This document shows, piece after piece, positions 12,791 to 21,846 of a DNA stretch of 64,000 nt (its first letter is position 1; each line of letters opens with the position of its first letter). The stretch is from contig NW_006495044.1 in NCBI RefSeq assembly GCF_000471905.2, forward strand, positions 3,870,276 to 3,934,275, in the 5' to 3' direction. The DNA is from Amborella trichopoda (lineage: Eukaryota > Streptophyta > Magnoliopsida > Amborellales > Amborellaceae). The notes below the pieces were generated by a model that saw only the letters and a program-made list of their open reading frames with translations, was not told where the DNA came from and made no database searches. The translations under genes were made by a program, and so were the position numbers.

Positions 12791-13625
12791 AACATGGATG
12801 GCAATAAGCTTTCACCGTGCATGACAGAGGAGTAAGAAGAGAGAGAAAATATGGACGGTAATGAGCTTCTGCCGTCCATGACAGAGGAATAAGAAGAGAG
12901 AGAAACATGGACGATAATGAGCTTTTACCATCTATGACAGAGGAGTAAGAAGAGAGAGAAAATATGGACGATGATGAGCTTCTGCCATCCATGATAGAGG
13001 AAAAAAGAGAGATAAAACATGGACGACGAAGAGCTTCCACCGTCCACAACAGAGGAGTAAGAAGAGAGAGAAATATAGATGGTAATGAGCTTCCGCCATC
13101 CATGATAGAGGAATAAGAAGAGAGAGAAAACATAGACGGCAATGAGCTTCTCTTTTCCATGATAGAAGAATAAGAAGAGAAAAAAAACATGGACGGTGAT
13201 GAGCTTCCACAGTCCATGATAAAGAAGTAAGAAGAGAGAGAAAACATGAATGACGATGAGCTTCCGTCGTCCATGACAGAGGAATAAGAAGAGAGAAAAC
13301 ATGGATGGTGATGAAGTTCCACCGTCTAGACAAAGGAGTGAGAAGAGAGAGAAAACATGGACGAAGATGAGTTTCCACCGTCCATGACAGAGGAGTGAGA
13401 AGAGAGAAAAATATGGACGGTGATGAGCTTCCGTCGTTCATGACAGAGGAGTGAAAAAGGAGAGAAAATATAGACGACGATGAGCTTCCGCCATCCATGG
13501 CATAGGAGTTAAGAAGAGAGAGAAAATATGGTCGGCTATGAGCTTCCGCCGTCCATGATAGATGAGTAAGAAGAGAGAGAAAACATGAAAGGCGATGAGC
13601 TTCCTCCGTTCATGACAGAGGAGGG
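12791..13625 (-). repeat. 57-bp hairpin minisatellite in the T1 LTR leader
   Basis: About 15 units of ~57 bp. Each has an inverted repeat such as 'catggacggtga' ... 'ccaccgtccatg' around the near-constant loop 'tgagctt', separated by 'acagaggagtaagaagagag' spacers. Arms vary between units, and some changes are matched on both sides (GACGG with CCGTC, GATGG with CCATC). The unit length is a multiple of three, which keeps several antisense and sense frames open by chance. Confidence 0.85.
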
Positions 13626-13744
13626 AGATAAGGGAACTTTGACAGAGGCTAGACCCACCACTCGGGTTAGGGCCCGACTCACTGTTTATGCCCCAAGAGT
13701 AGAAAGATATCACACTAAGTGATAGACTCTGCCATGCATGAACA

Positions 13745-14235
13745 GACAAGAAAGAGAGAGAATAGGGAGAATGGAGAAAGAGAGAGATTAGGAAAGAGAG
13801 GAAAAAAAGAAAGCAAAGATAGAAAAGAGAGAAGGAAAGTGAGTATAGAGGATCAAGAAAGAGAGAGATAGACGAGAGGAGAGAGAAAGAGATAAACAAG
13901 AGGAGAGAAAGAGAGATATGAGGGAGAAAGAAAGAGAGATGCGAGGAGGAGAGAGCAAGAGAGAGATGAGAGGGGAGAGAGAAAGACATAGACGAGAGGA
14001 AAGAGAAAGAGAGAGATGAGAGGAGAAAAAGAGAGATGAGAGGAGAAGAGATAAAGTGAGAGCAAAGAGGAGGAAAGAGAAGAGATAGATGAGAGGAGAG
14101 AGAAAGAGAGATAAGAGGAAAGAGAAAGAGAGATGAGAGATGAGAGGAGGAGAGAGAAAGAGTGAGATGAGAAGAGAAGAGCGAAAGTTACATTTATCAA
14201 AGAGTACCAAACCTTTTCTTCTCTCTCCTATCTCT
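13745..14235 (-). repeat. Pyrimidine-rich (sense) low-complexity tract
   Basis: Almost pure GAGA/GAAA on the plus strand, hence CTCT/TTTC in the element's sense, about 490 bp. Equivalent tracts lie at 15,640-15,780 (T2), 51,600-51,720 (T4) and 55,450-55,700 (T5). In T1, T2 and T5 it lies directly between the TATA/R region and the hairpin array. Confidence 0.85.
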
Positions 14236-14330
14236 CTCTAAGCCGTGCCCACAGTTTCAAAGTGAAAACTCCCAAATTTTATTCATGAGATTAAAAAATG
14301 ATGGGTTCCATGACAATTAGGTTTAGCATG

Positions 14331-14340
14331 TGCTTATAGA
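14331..14340 (-). promoter_or_regulatory. TATA-like box of the T1 LTR
   Basis: 'tctataagca' on the minus strand lies at the position where T5 has 'ctatataaac' (55,355) and the T4 3' LTR has 'cttatatatg' (34,846). It appears decayed in T1. Confidence 0.5.
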
Positions 14341-15777
14341 ATTGGGCCCCAAAATGGGTGTACGCTAAAAAACTATCTATATTGATGATAATTACAATTT
14401 AATTGAATTAAAAGAAATTCTAAAAATAGGTACAAAAGGTCTGTTTTGCCCTTGCCCAATAATACATGAAATTTCAAAACAGCCCTACTGCTGCCCTAGA
14501 ACTTGCGTGATCTTCCATGGATAATTCGGGGTTGCTCCGGTGTTCGTTTGACTGAAAGATGATTGCTTTCTTGTGGGGCTCGGCATGACGATCGATTTGA
14601 TACCAACTTTGAGCTATGGATCGCATTTTTAGGCCACAATCATACAACTCGAAATTTGTAAAGATCTTGAAACCTTCCGATTGATAGTGTGCATGTTTCT
14701 TGATGTTTTTCTTTAGTTTCTTTGCTGAATTGCACTGAGTATGCCGTCATGATCACGTCACAATGAACGTAGCTCAATTTTTTATCTAGACGAAGATTTC
14801 GCCATTTTGGTCAGAATTTGAAAATCTGACGGCCAAAATCTATAGCAACTTTGACGCCTTCGTGTGCTGAATCCAACCGTTCATCGTATGTGGGGTTTGA
14901 ACCAGTCATAGCCTCGGACCTTACATTCATAGAGCAATTGGTTTCGCATCGATCGGGGTACGCGAACACCTTGATATGGCCACTTGAGTGAGATGTGTCG
15001 CTGATGAATTTTCTACAACTATCTTCACGAATCGCCAACTTCTCTCTAGTTTTTCTCTTTGCTCGGGTATTGTCACAGGTCGTGCCACATATCAAAACTC
15101 CCGTCTTGACAAGACGAACATGTTCACGAAATTTGAGAGCGATCTAATGCAAGACGAGTGAGATATGAGGCTCATGACCGTGCAAACCAGTCTTCTTTAA
15201 TAGAGATTGATGTAGGTAGGCTGCACAAGAATAGCGTGCAACCTACCCCTTTTTAATGTTTCACTCATAACTTTGTCCTAGAATGTCTGTTTAAGCTGAA
15301 ACTTGACCCTTAGGGGTTTTTGACCGTGCCGGATCTAATGAAGGTGGTTCCATAGCTGTTTGACGCACTAAAAATAGAGTTCTAGTTACAAGGTCTGTTT
15401 CAGGATGCTAGAGGCTGATTTTTCTAAAAAAATTTCTTTGTCTGCGATACCTTAAACATGTCTGATTACGACCAAACTTGGCAAGGGGACCTTTTGGAGT
15501 GTTTAGGAAGATTATGACCCATTTTGGGGCAATTCTGAGACTGTGTTAGGAATTCCACTATATGTCGGGGATTTAATGACTGACTTCTCTTTTTATTCCG
15601 CATCAGGAACTCAAGGTGCTGAATAATGTTTTCAAACATCTTTCTCCCTCTCTCTCCCCACAGGGGCAGTGACGTGGGCTTTCTTGTACTTGCGGGTCTC
15701 GGTGCTCCCTTGTGGTTTTCTACCTCTTTCTCTCTCCTCTCTTTTCTTCTCTCTCTCTTATCCCTCTGCTCTTATGT

Positions 15778-16283
15778 CTTACACAGACGACAGCCTTAGC
15801 CGCTACCTCTGTAAATATTTTTTCTCTCTCATCCCTCTTCTCTTATGATTTACACAGACGCTAGACTTAGCCACCGCCTATGTAAACTTTCTCTCTCTTC
15901 TTTCTTCTCTGGTGATTTACACAACCGGCAGGTTTAACCGCCACCTGTGTAAACCAGTTTTCTTCTTTGTCTCATTCTCTCTTCCCTCATCCTTCTCTTC
16001 TCACACAAACAATAGTCTTAGCCGCCGCCTATGTATGACATAGACGGCACCCTTAACTGCCGCCTGTGTCTTCACCCTTCTCTCTTTCATGACACAGACG
16101 ACAGCTCTCACTGCCGCATGTGTCACTTCTTTTCTTTGACACTGATGATAACTTTAGCCACCGCTTATGTCACCTTTCTTCATGTCCCTTTTGACACACA
16201 TGACAGTACCACCTGCCGCCTGTGTCGCTGTTCTCATATTTCCCCACTAACATAGATGGTTGCTTTAGCCGCCGCCTGTGTCT
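15778..16283 (+). repeat. T2 hairpin array 1 (~55-bp units)
   Basis: About nine units, each a GC-rich inverted repeat in a pyrimidine-rich context, for example 'gacatagacggca' paired with 'tgccgcctgtgtc' (16,048-16,083), where 12 of 13 positions can pair. Terminal pairs co-vary: units opening TTTACACA close TGTGTAAA, while units opening GACACA close TGTGTC. The loop usually contains 'cttta' or 'tctca'. Confidence 0.8.
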
Positions 16284-16337
16284 TGTTCCTCCGTATACTC
16301 TTTTGTTTTCCCCCAAAATTTCTTTGCAATATGCATA

Positions 16338-16668
16338 AGAAGAATTTGGGTGAAAACCAAACCAAGTTCTCTCCCTTTTTTTATATTTTTTATATTTTTC
16401 TTTATTCGCATCATGAGGCACTAGGTGAAAAGCAAAGTAGTCCTCTGTTCTCTCTCAAAACAAAGTTCTTTCTTTGAAGTTCTGGGTGAAAATCAAGCCA
16501 GTCTTCAGAGTTCGTTTTTTGGAGTATTGGGTGAAAAGCAGACCAACTTCCAAACATCCATTTTTCTTTAAAAGATTAATTGAAAATCATACTAGTCTTT
16601 CACTTTCTAACACCACCCCCTATTCTTTTCTTCATCTGGAAGACCGGGTGAAAATCAAATCGGTCTCC
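16338..16668 (+). repeat. T2 hairpin array 2: constant loop, co-varying stems
   Basis: Six units share the loop motif 'ggtgaaaa-n-caa' but have different stems that remain complementary: AATTTGG/CCAAGTT, GAGGcACTA/TAGTCCTC, GAAGttCTGG/CCAGtCTTC, GGAGtATTGG/CCAAcTTCC, AAAGATTA/TAGTCTTT and GGaAGACCG/CGGTCTCC (lower case marks bulges or internal mismatches). Several include G-T (G-U in RNA) pairs. Spacing is ~50-65 bp. I see no match to this second array in the other LTRs. Confidence 0.8.
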
Positions 16669-17072
16669 GTCTCTTTATTCATCCCTCGAATGTACATGCT
16701 CATGTGCATTCTCTTAAAGACAAAGTGAGGTCTTCTGACCCACTTGTCTTGTACATTAATATTGTGTGTGATTGCAGAAAGAGGAGAAGACAGGTCGAGG
16801 GAGGCGGTTTCAAACTAGTTATCGACTAGGGGCATTTCAGAGTGATCTAAGAGCGCGCTCACGCGAGCTAGCCTGAGTGCGTCACGGACCACATGAGGTA
16901 AGTCTCACCTCGTAACCCTAATTCCTAACTCATTAGTTGGTGTTCCTGCCCACGTTTTACTCATGTGGTTCCAGAGAGAGCGGTCTCAGATCCCGGGTTC
17001 TCTGTGAAACCTGAGACCCATGCCACCAGGTCAACCTAACTCGAGAGTGAGATCGAGGCATCTAACCACTCA

Positions 17073-17327
17073 TACTTAATTCTTTGCCCCCCAGTCTCTG
17101 TCAAGGATTCTACGAACGTTTTCCACCCTCTCTCTCTCCCTCTCTCTTATATGGTACTACTTTCTTTTATATGGCACCTGGATTTTATAGGAGGATCAAA
17201 GTCCTATCTATTTTTCTGCATTTCTCTTCGGTGAATGTGTTGGATGTGTTCAAGTGCCAACTTCCTTATGCATGGTGATTTCTTTCCTTTGGTACATTGT
17301 GACTTCTTTCCTTTGTGAAGGCCACAC
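17073..17327. other. No gene seen between T2 LTR and copia gag
   Basis: A CT-rich stretch, then a tandem 'gtgatttctttcctttggta' / 'gtgacttctttcctttgtga' pair. No copia 5' LTR or 'TGGTATCAGAGC'-like PBS is recognisable, so the copia 5' end appears lost or replaced. Confidence 0.5.
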
Positions 17328-20300
17328 TTGACTTCCTTCACCGAGTACCAAAGAAGCTTTGGTGCAAGAAAAGTTTTTGCTTCTGCCACCTCTACAGTAT
17401 CCATTGATTCACGGACTACAATGATGGCCACCTCCACTATCAATGCACCTACACTTGCAGTTGATATTCCCACGCTCCCATTAATAATCTCCATCACTTT
17501 CTTCCCCGCAAACTCACTGCTACCAATTACTTGTTTTGGAAATCTCAGTTTAGGCCCATCCTTCGAGGGTATGATCTTCTTAGCTATATGGATGGATTCC
17601 TCCCTTCCCCTATTGAATTTCTTCCAATTGAAAACAATGAGGAGTCAAAGATCATCCTTGTGTTCCTCTATTGGAAGAAACAAGACCAGTTGTTGCTTAG
17701 CTGGCTTGTCTCGTTCCTCAAAGAGGGCGTTCATGCTCAGATCATGGGTCTTACCACCTCCCATGAGGTATGGACTGCACTAGAACACTCGTATTCAAAT
17801 CACTCATGAGCTTGTATAACGCAACTACGACTCCAGTTGCAGACAATCAAGAAGGGATCCTTTGACATTGCTAATTATTTTTAGCGAGAAAAAAGTATAG
17901 CCAATCATCTCAATGCAGTAAGAAAGGCATTTTCTGATGATGATTTGATACTTCACATTCTTGGTGGACTCTTAAGTAAAATTCCTTTCAGACTTCTATA
18001 AATGCAAAGTCTGATCCACTTACCCTCAATGATCTCTATGGTATATTACTAAGCCAAGAGGTTCGACTCTCAGATCAACATGACATGCTGGATATTGGCT
18101 CTCCATCGGCCAATCTTGCAACGACACTAAAAAATAACTCGAGAAGGGCCATGGTGGACCATGGACGCGGTGGCCATGGTCGTGGTTGTGGTCAAGGCCA
18201 TGGCCAACAACAAAATAATAACTATCAATGTGGTAAACAGCAAGGTAGTTTGCCACATGTCTTGCCAAGTATGCAATTGTGTGGGCCACTTAGCACTCCA
18301 GTGTCGACTCGCTTTAACCATGCCTTTCAACCTGAGCTGAATGTAAACCTGAATGCCTTTCATGCAAACCACTCCAACATCGACGATGCATCGTACCCAA
18401 ATTCAGGAGCATCTAAACACATTCCTGTCGATCTCTCCAATCTTTCTCTCCTCTCAAAATACATTGGACTGGAACAGATAAAGATAGGCAATGGTACAAG
18501 TTTGAGCATAAACAATATTGGTTCCTCAAATCTCCTTACAAGCAATGCTACATTTTCTCTTTGTAATATTCTATATGTTCCTTCCATTTGTCAGAATTTA
18601 TTGTCAGTGAATCAATTTACGAAGTATAATTATGTTGTGTTTGAATTTCACCCTTCACATTTTGTTGTCAAGGATCAGTCAACGGGGAGGGCTCTAATGC
18701 ACGGGCTGGCTAAGGATAGTTTATACCAACTGGAGGTAGCAAATAAGAGGAACAATAAGAGTACGGGTTCTACATTCCTTAGATAAAATGTTGCAATAAA
18801 ACAATAGCATAATCAACTGGGGCAGGCAACATTGCGCACATTTAGGCGCATAGTTTCATAAAATAAATTAGCTGTGTCTTGTAATAAGGCTTCCCATGTT
18901 TGTAAATCATGTCAGAACGCAAAAAGTCATAAACTTCCTTTTTTTCCCTCATCCACTATTAGTAATGCGCCATTAGATTTAATGTTTTCTGATATATGGG
19001 GCCCTGCACCGATTGCATTTACAAAAAGCTACCATTATTATGTTCATTTCTTGGATAATTTTGGTCAATTTACAAGGATATTTCCTCTTCTTCAAAAATC
19101 AGATGTTTATGACACTTTTCTTAAGTTTAAAACTTTGGTTGAAAACTTATTTGAAAGAGGTATCAAGTGTTTACATAAAGATTAGGGTGGAGAATATCAT
19201 CGTCTAACTCCATATTTAACCTCTTGTGGGATAGATCATCGTTTATCTTGTCCACAAACACATGAACAAAATGGTTTCTCATAACACAAACACAAGAATA
19301 TTGTGGAAACAGGCCTCTCCCTACTTGCTCATCGATTTGTACCATTTAATTCATGCCATAAAGGCTACAAATGCACTGACATGGCAAATGGAAAGCTCAT
19401 CATTTCATGACATGTAATTTTTGATGAATATAAATTTCCTTTTGTAGGTCTTCAGGGACACCCACCTTCTTAAATCCTGGCACAGCTACGCAGTCCCTCA
19501 CGCCAGCACTCCCACTTTGAGTGGGGTCTTCCAAGGCACCACCTGGTCCAAGAAGGACAAGAAAATACCCTGCCGAATCTCTCTAATTTGCCATCACATA
19601 GTCCACCTCACAATCAACCTTTAAACCAACACTCTCTACGACATGAATGCTCTGACCAACAACCAATAGCAAGTACCCATATCCCTCAACCTACTTCGGC
19701 AAGCTCCAGTGCCACTATACCTACACTACTAAGTACAGATAGAGCCCAAACATCACAGCCTCCCAACTAATTACTTGTTGCTCCAATTGCTCTTACGGTA
19801 TCCTGTAACTCAACCCACCATTTCCCCATCACTTCCCTGACAATACCCATTAAAGAGCACCCTTCTCATCCACACCAAATACATACCATGCACACTAAAT
19901 CTCTAGATGGCATCTTTAAGCCAAAACCCTATCTTTCATCCACATATCCCATAACCAATGCCGGACCCCATGATGTTGAACCCACTTGATTCTCTCAAGC
20001 GAGCAAACACAAGGACTAGAGAGATGTCATGAGCAACGCATTTAATGCTTTAATCCAAAATGGGATATGGGTACTAGTACCATCACGAACATCAATGTTG
20101 TAGGCTACAAATGGATTTTTAAGATCAAGCGTCGGGTTAATGGATTGATTGAGCAACGCAAGGCACATCTTGTGGCAAAGGATATACTCAATAATCAAGG
20201 ATTGACAACACATAAACTTTCAGTCCAGTTGTCAAGTATACTACCATAAGAACAATAGTGAGTATTATGGCCAATTAGACAGCTGGATGTACACAATACA

Positions 20301-21489
20301 TTTTTTCATGACCACCTTACAAATGAAGTGTTTATAGTCCAGCCATCACGTTTCATTGATCAACATCATTCGATACATATTTGTCGCCTCTATGGGTTGA
20401 AACAAGCCCCACGATCATGGTTTCACCGTCTAGTACCTTTCTCATAGAGCTTGGCTTTGTAGGATGAAAAACAAACACTTCCCTCTTTATTTATAATGAC
20501 AAATATTATGTGGCCTATATTCTTATCTATGTAGATGACATTATTATCATCGAGAATAGTGATATCTTCATTCAAACAATCCTCCATAAACTGGGCCGTG
20601 AATTTTCACTCAAAGATCTCGCCCCATTACATTTCTTCTTAGGGATGGAAGTCGTCCCTCATGATGTCGGGTTACTTCTTTTACAATGCAAGTATATTAT
20701 TGATCTACTTCAACAGAATAGTATGGATAGGGCAAAACCCCTGTCTACTCCACTTTCAAGATTTGTGTTGCTATCCCTTCATTCTGGTGACCCTCTTGAC
20801 GATGTTACACTATCGGAGTACTAATGGGGCACTTCAATATTTGACCCTCACACGACTTGATATTGGGTATAGTGTCAACAGAGTCTGCTAATTCATGCAT
20901 CGACCTACATTTGGTCACTGGGCAGCAGTGAAAAGAATTTTGCGCTATGTAAAGGGAACCTGGACATATGATCTCTTTGTTCGCCAGCCCCATAACCTAG
21001 ACCTTTCTGCCTTCTCTGATGCTAACTAGGCCGATTGCCTTAATGATAGGAAATCCATTGCAGGATTTGCTATTTTTATGGGCCCCAATCTTATATCTAG
21101 GAGCTCTCAGAAATAACAAACAGTGGCTCATTCAGACATAGAGGTGGAATATCGTGCGCTTGCTAGTTCCATTGCAAAATTAACTTGGTTGTAATCGCTA
21201 CTTGGGGAACTTGGCATCTTCTTACATAAACTGCCTATTATTTGATGTTATAATGTGGGGGCTACCTATCTTACTACTAACCTAGTTTTTCATGCATGCA
21301 CTAAACATGTGAAAATCGATTTTCACTTTGTTTGTGACGAAGTATCGAAGAGAGATCTCAATGTGCTATTTATCTCAACAAAGGATCAACTTACTGATAT
21401 TTTTACAAAACCCTTATCCAAAAACAAGTTTCAAGATCTACAATCCAAACTCAATACGTTGAGCTTGAGGGGATGTATAAAGAGATAAT
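17328..21489 (+). pseudogene. Ty1/copia gag-pol, Ale/Retrofit-like, decayed
   Basis: Order is gag, protease, integrase, RT, RNase H, as in copia. Gag: 'LLPTNYLFWKSQFRPILRGY' and 'KKQDQLLLSWLVSFL...VGLTTSHEVWTALEHS' read across a frameshift (~17,520). A CCHC knuckle CQVCNCVGHLALQC lies at 18,263-18,304 in a different frame from the flanking ORF. The protease site is YPNSGASKH where DSG is expected. Integrase: 'CKSCQNAKSHKLPF' and 'FSDIWGPAP', then a stop in the 'HKD*GGEYH' block. Integrase jumps from 'LLAHRFVPFNSCH' to 'KGYKC' near 19,352, so its C-terminal part is deleted. RT: 'GYKWIFKIKRRVNG' and the intact YVDD box at ~20,530. RNase H ends with 'KDQLTDIFTKPLSKNKFQ'. Multiple stops; not functional. 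Confidence 0.88.
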
Positions 21490-21600
21490 ACGTTGAGCTT
21501 GAGGGGATGTATACGTTGAGCTTGAGGGGATGTATAAAGAGATAACCTATAACCTATAAAGAGACAACGTGATAATACGTTGAGCTTGAGGGGATGTATA
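21456..21600 (+). repeat. Four-fold duplicated PPT/LTR-start of the copia element
   Basis: 'acgttgagcttgagggga' plus 'tgtata' occurs at 21,456, 21,490, 21,513 and 21,577. The first copy belongs to the end of the coding region; the others repeat the polypurine tract together with the first bases of the LTR. Spacings are irregular (34, 23 and 64 bp). Confidence 0.85.
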
Positions 21601-21846
21601 AAGAGATAACCTATAGTCTTTCAAATCATTGGGTTATCCCTAATATCTTGGTAAATCTCATTCAAAGTGATTGTTGTAACCAATATAAAGTCAAACCTAT
21701 TCAAATTATGGTTGTAACAAACATAATCCAAATATATACGTAAACATGTACATCTTATATTATAAACAGACCATCTATGATAGAAAAATGAGATAGAGAC
21801 TTCTTTAAATTTGATTACCTCAATACAAGCCATTCATTTTGGCACA
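21595..21846 (+). repeat. Copia 3' LTR (short)
   Basis: Starts TGTATAAAGAGATAACC after the polypurine tract and ends near '...ttcattttggcaca'. It contains a TATA-like 'attataaacag' (~21,758). About 250 bp, typical of Ale-type copia LTRs. No 5' partner was found, so the boundaries rest on TG...CA and the PPT only. Confidence 0.6.

Larger units (their letters stand above)
1..15605 (-). mobile_element. T1: Tat-like Ty3/gypsy element, gag-protease plus convergent PMD ORF, 3' end outside window
   Basis: Read on the minus strand: 5' LTR (12,050-15,605), primer binding site, gag-protease polyprotein (11,960-6,016), then an oppositely oriented PMD/coiled-coil ORF with its own promoter and tandem repeats, running off the left edge. 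No reverse transcriptase, RNase H or integrase is visible between protease and PMD ORF, so the element is probably non-autonomous. The gag, protease and LTR sequences match T4 and T5 in this window. All reading frames are broken, so the copy is old. The 3' LTR should lie left of base 1. Assignment to the Tat lineage rests on the gag/protease type and on LTR similarity to T3, which has the diagnostic second RNase H. Confidence 0.8.
12050..15605 (-). repeat. T1 5' LTR
   Basis: Minus-strand LTR. The inner end (…ccagca) is fixed by the adjoining PBS. The outer end (~15,605) is set by where similarity to the T4 LTRs stops, so it is approximate. Sense order: conserved U3 (15,605-14,240), TATA-like 'tctataagca' (14,331-14,340), a pyrimidine tract (14,235-13,745), a 57-bp hairpin array (13,625-12,791), then a conserved segment with 'gtgtgtgattgcag' that resembles a 3' splice site. 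About 3.6 kb. Confidence 0.8.
15630..17072 (+). repeat. T2: truncated or solo LTR of the same family, plus strand
   Basis: The 3' part matches the T1 and T5 LTR ends in order: 'cttgtcttgtacatta', 'gtgtgtgattgcag', 'gggaggcggtttcaaac', then 'gagatcgaggcatctaacca' just before 17,072. No PBS follows (the next bases are 'tacttaattctttg'), so it is a solo or broken LTR. Its U3 is missing: similarity starts in the pyrimidine tract at ~15,630. It stands in inverted orientation directly beside the outer end of the T1 LTR. Confidence 0.75.
17328..21846 (+). mobile_element. Ty1/copia element lacking a visible 5' LTR
   Basis: The coding region (17,328-21,489) is followed by a polypurine-type 'gagcttgaggggatgta' junction and a ~250-bp 3' LTR. 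The 5' side abuts the T2 LTR region and shows neither LTR nor PBS. Either the 5' end was deleted or an unequal rearrangement joined it to T2. Confidence 0.75.

Noticed and set aside
12690-13498. Long minus-strand frames with a repeating ~19-residue Ser/Phe-rich peptide
   Set aside because: They arise because the 57-bp minisatellite unit is a multiple of three; several overlapping frames are open at once and none has a domain or a sensible start context.
13438-14210. Leu/Ser-rich minus-strand frames of up to 183 codons
   Set aside because: Translation of a CT-rich simple-sequence tract, not a gene.
15778-16668. Regularly spaced short repeats that could suggest a CRISPR array
   Set aside because: Plant retroelement LTR context; the repeats are variable inverted repeats with low-complexity spacers and there are no cas genes.
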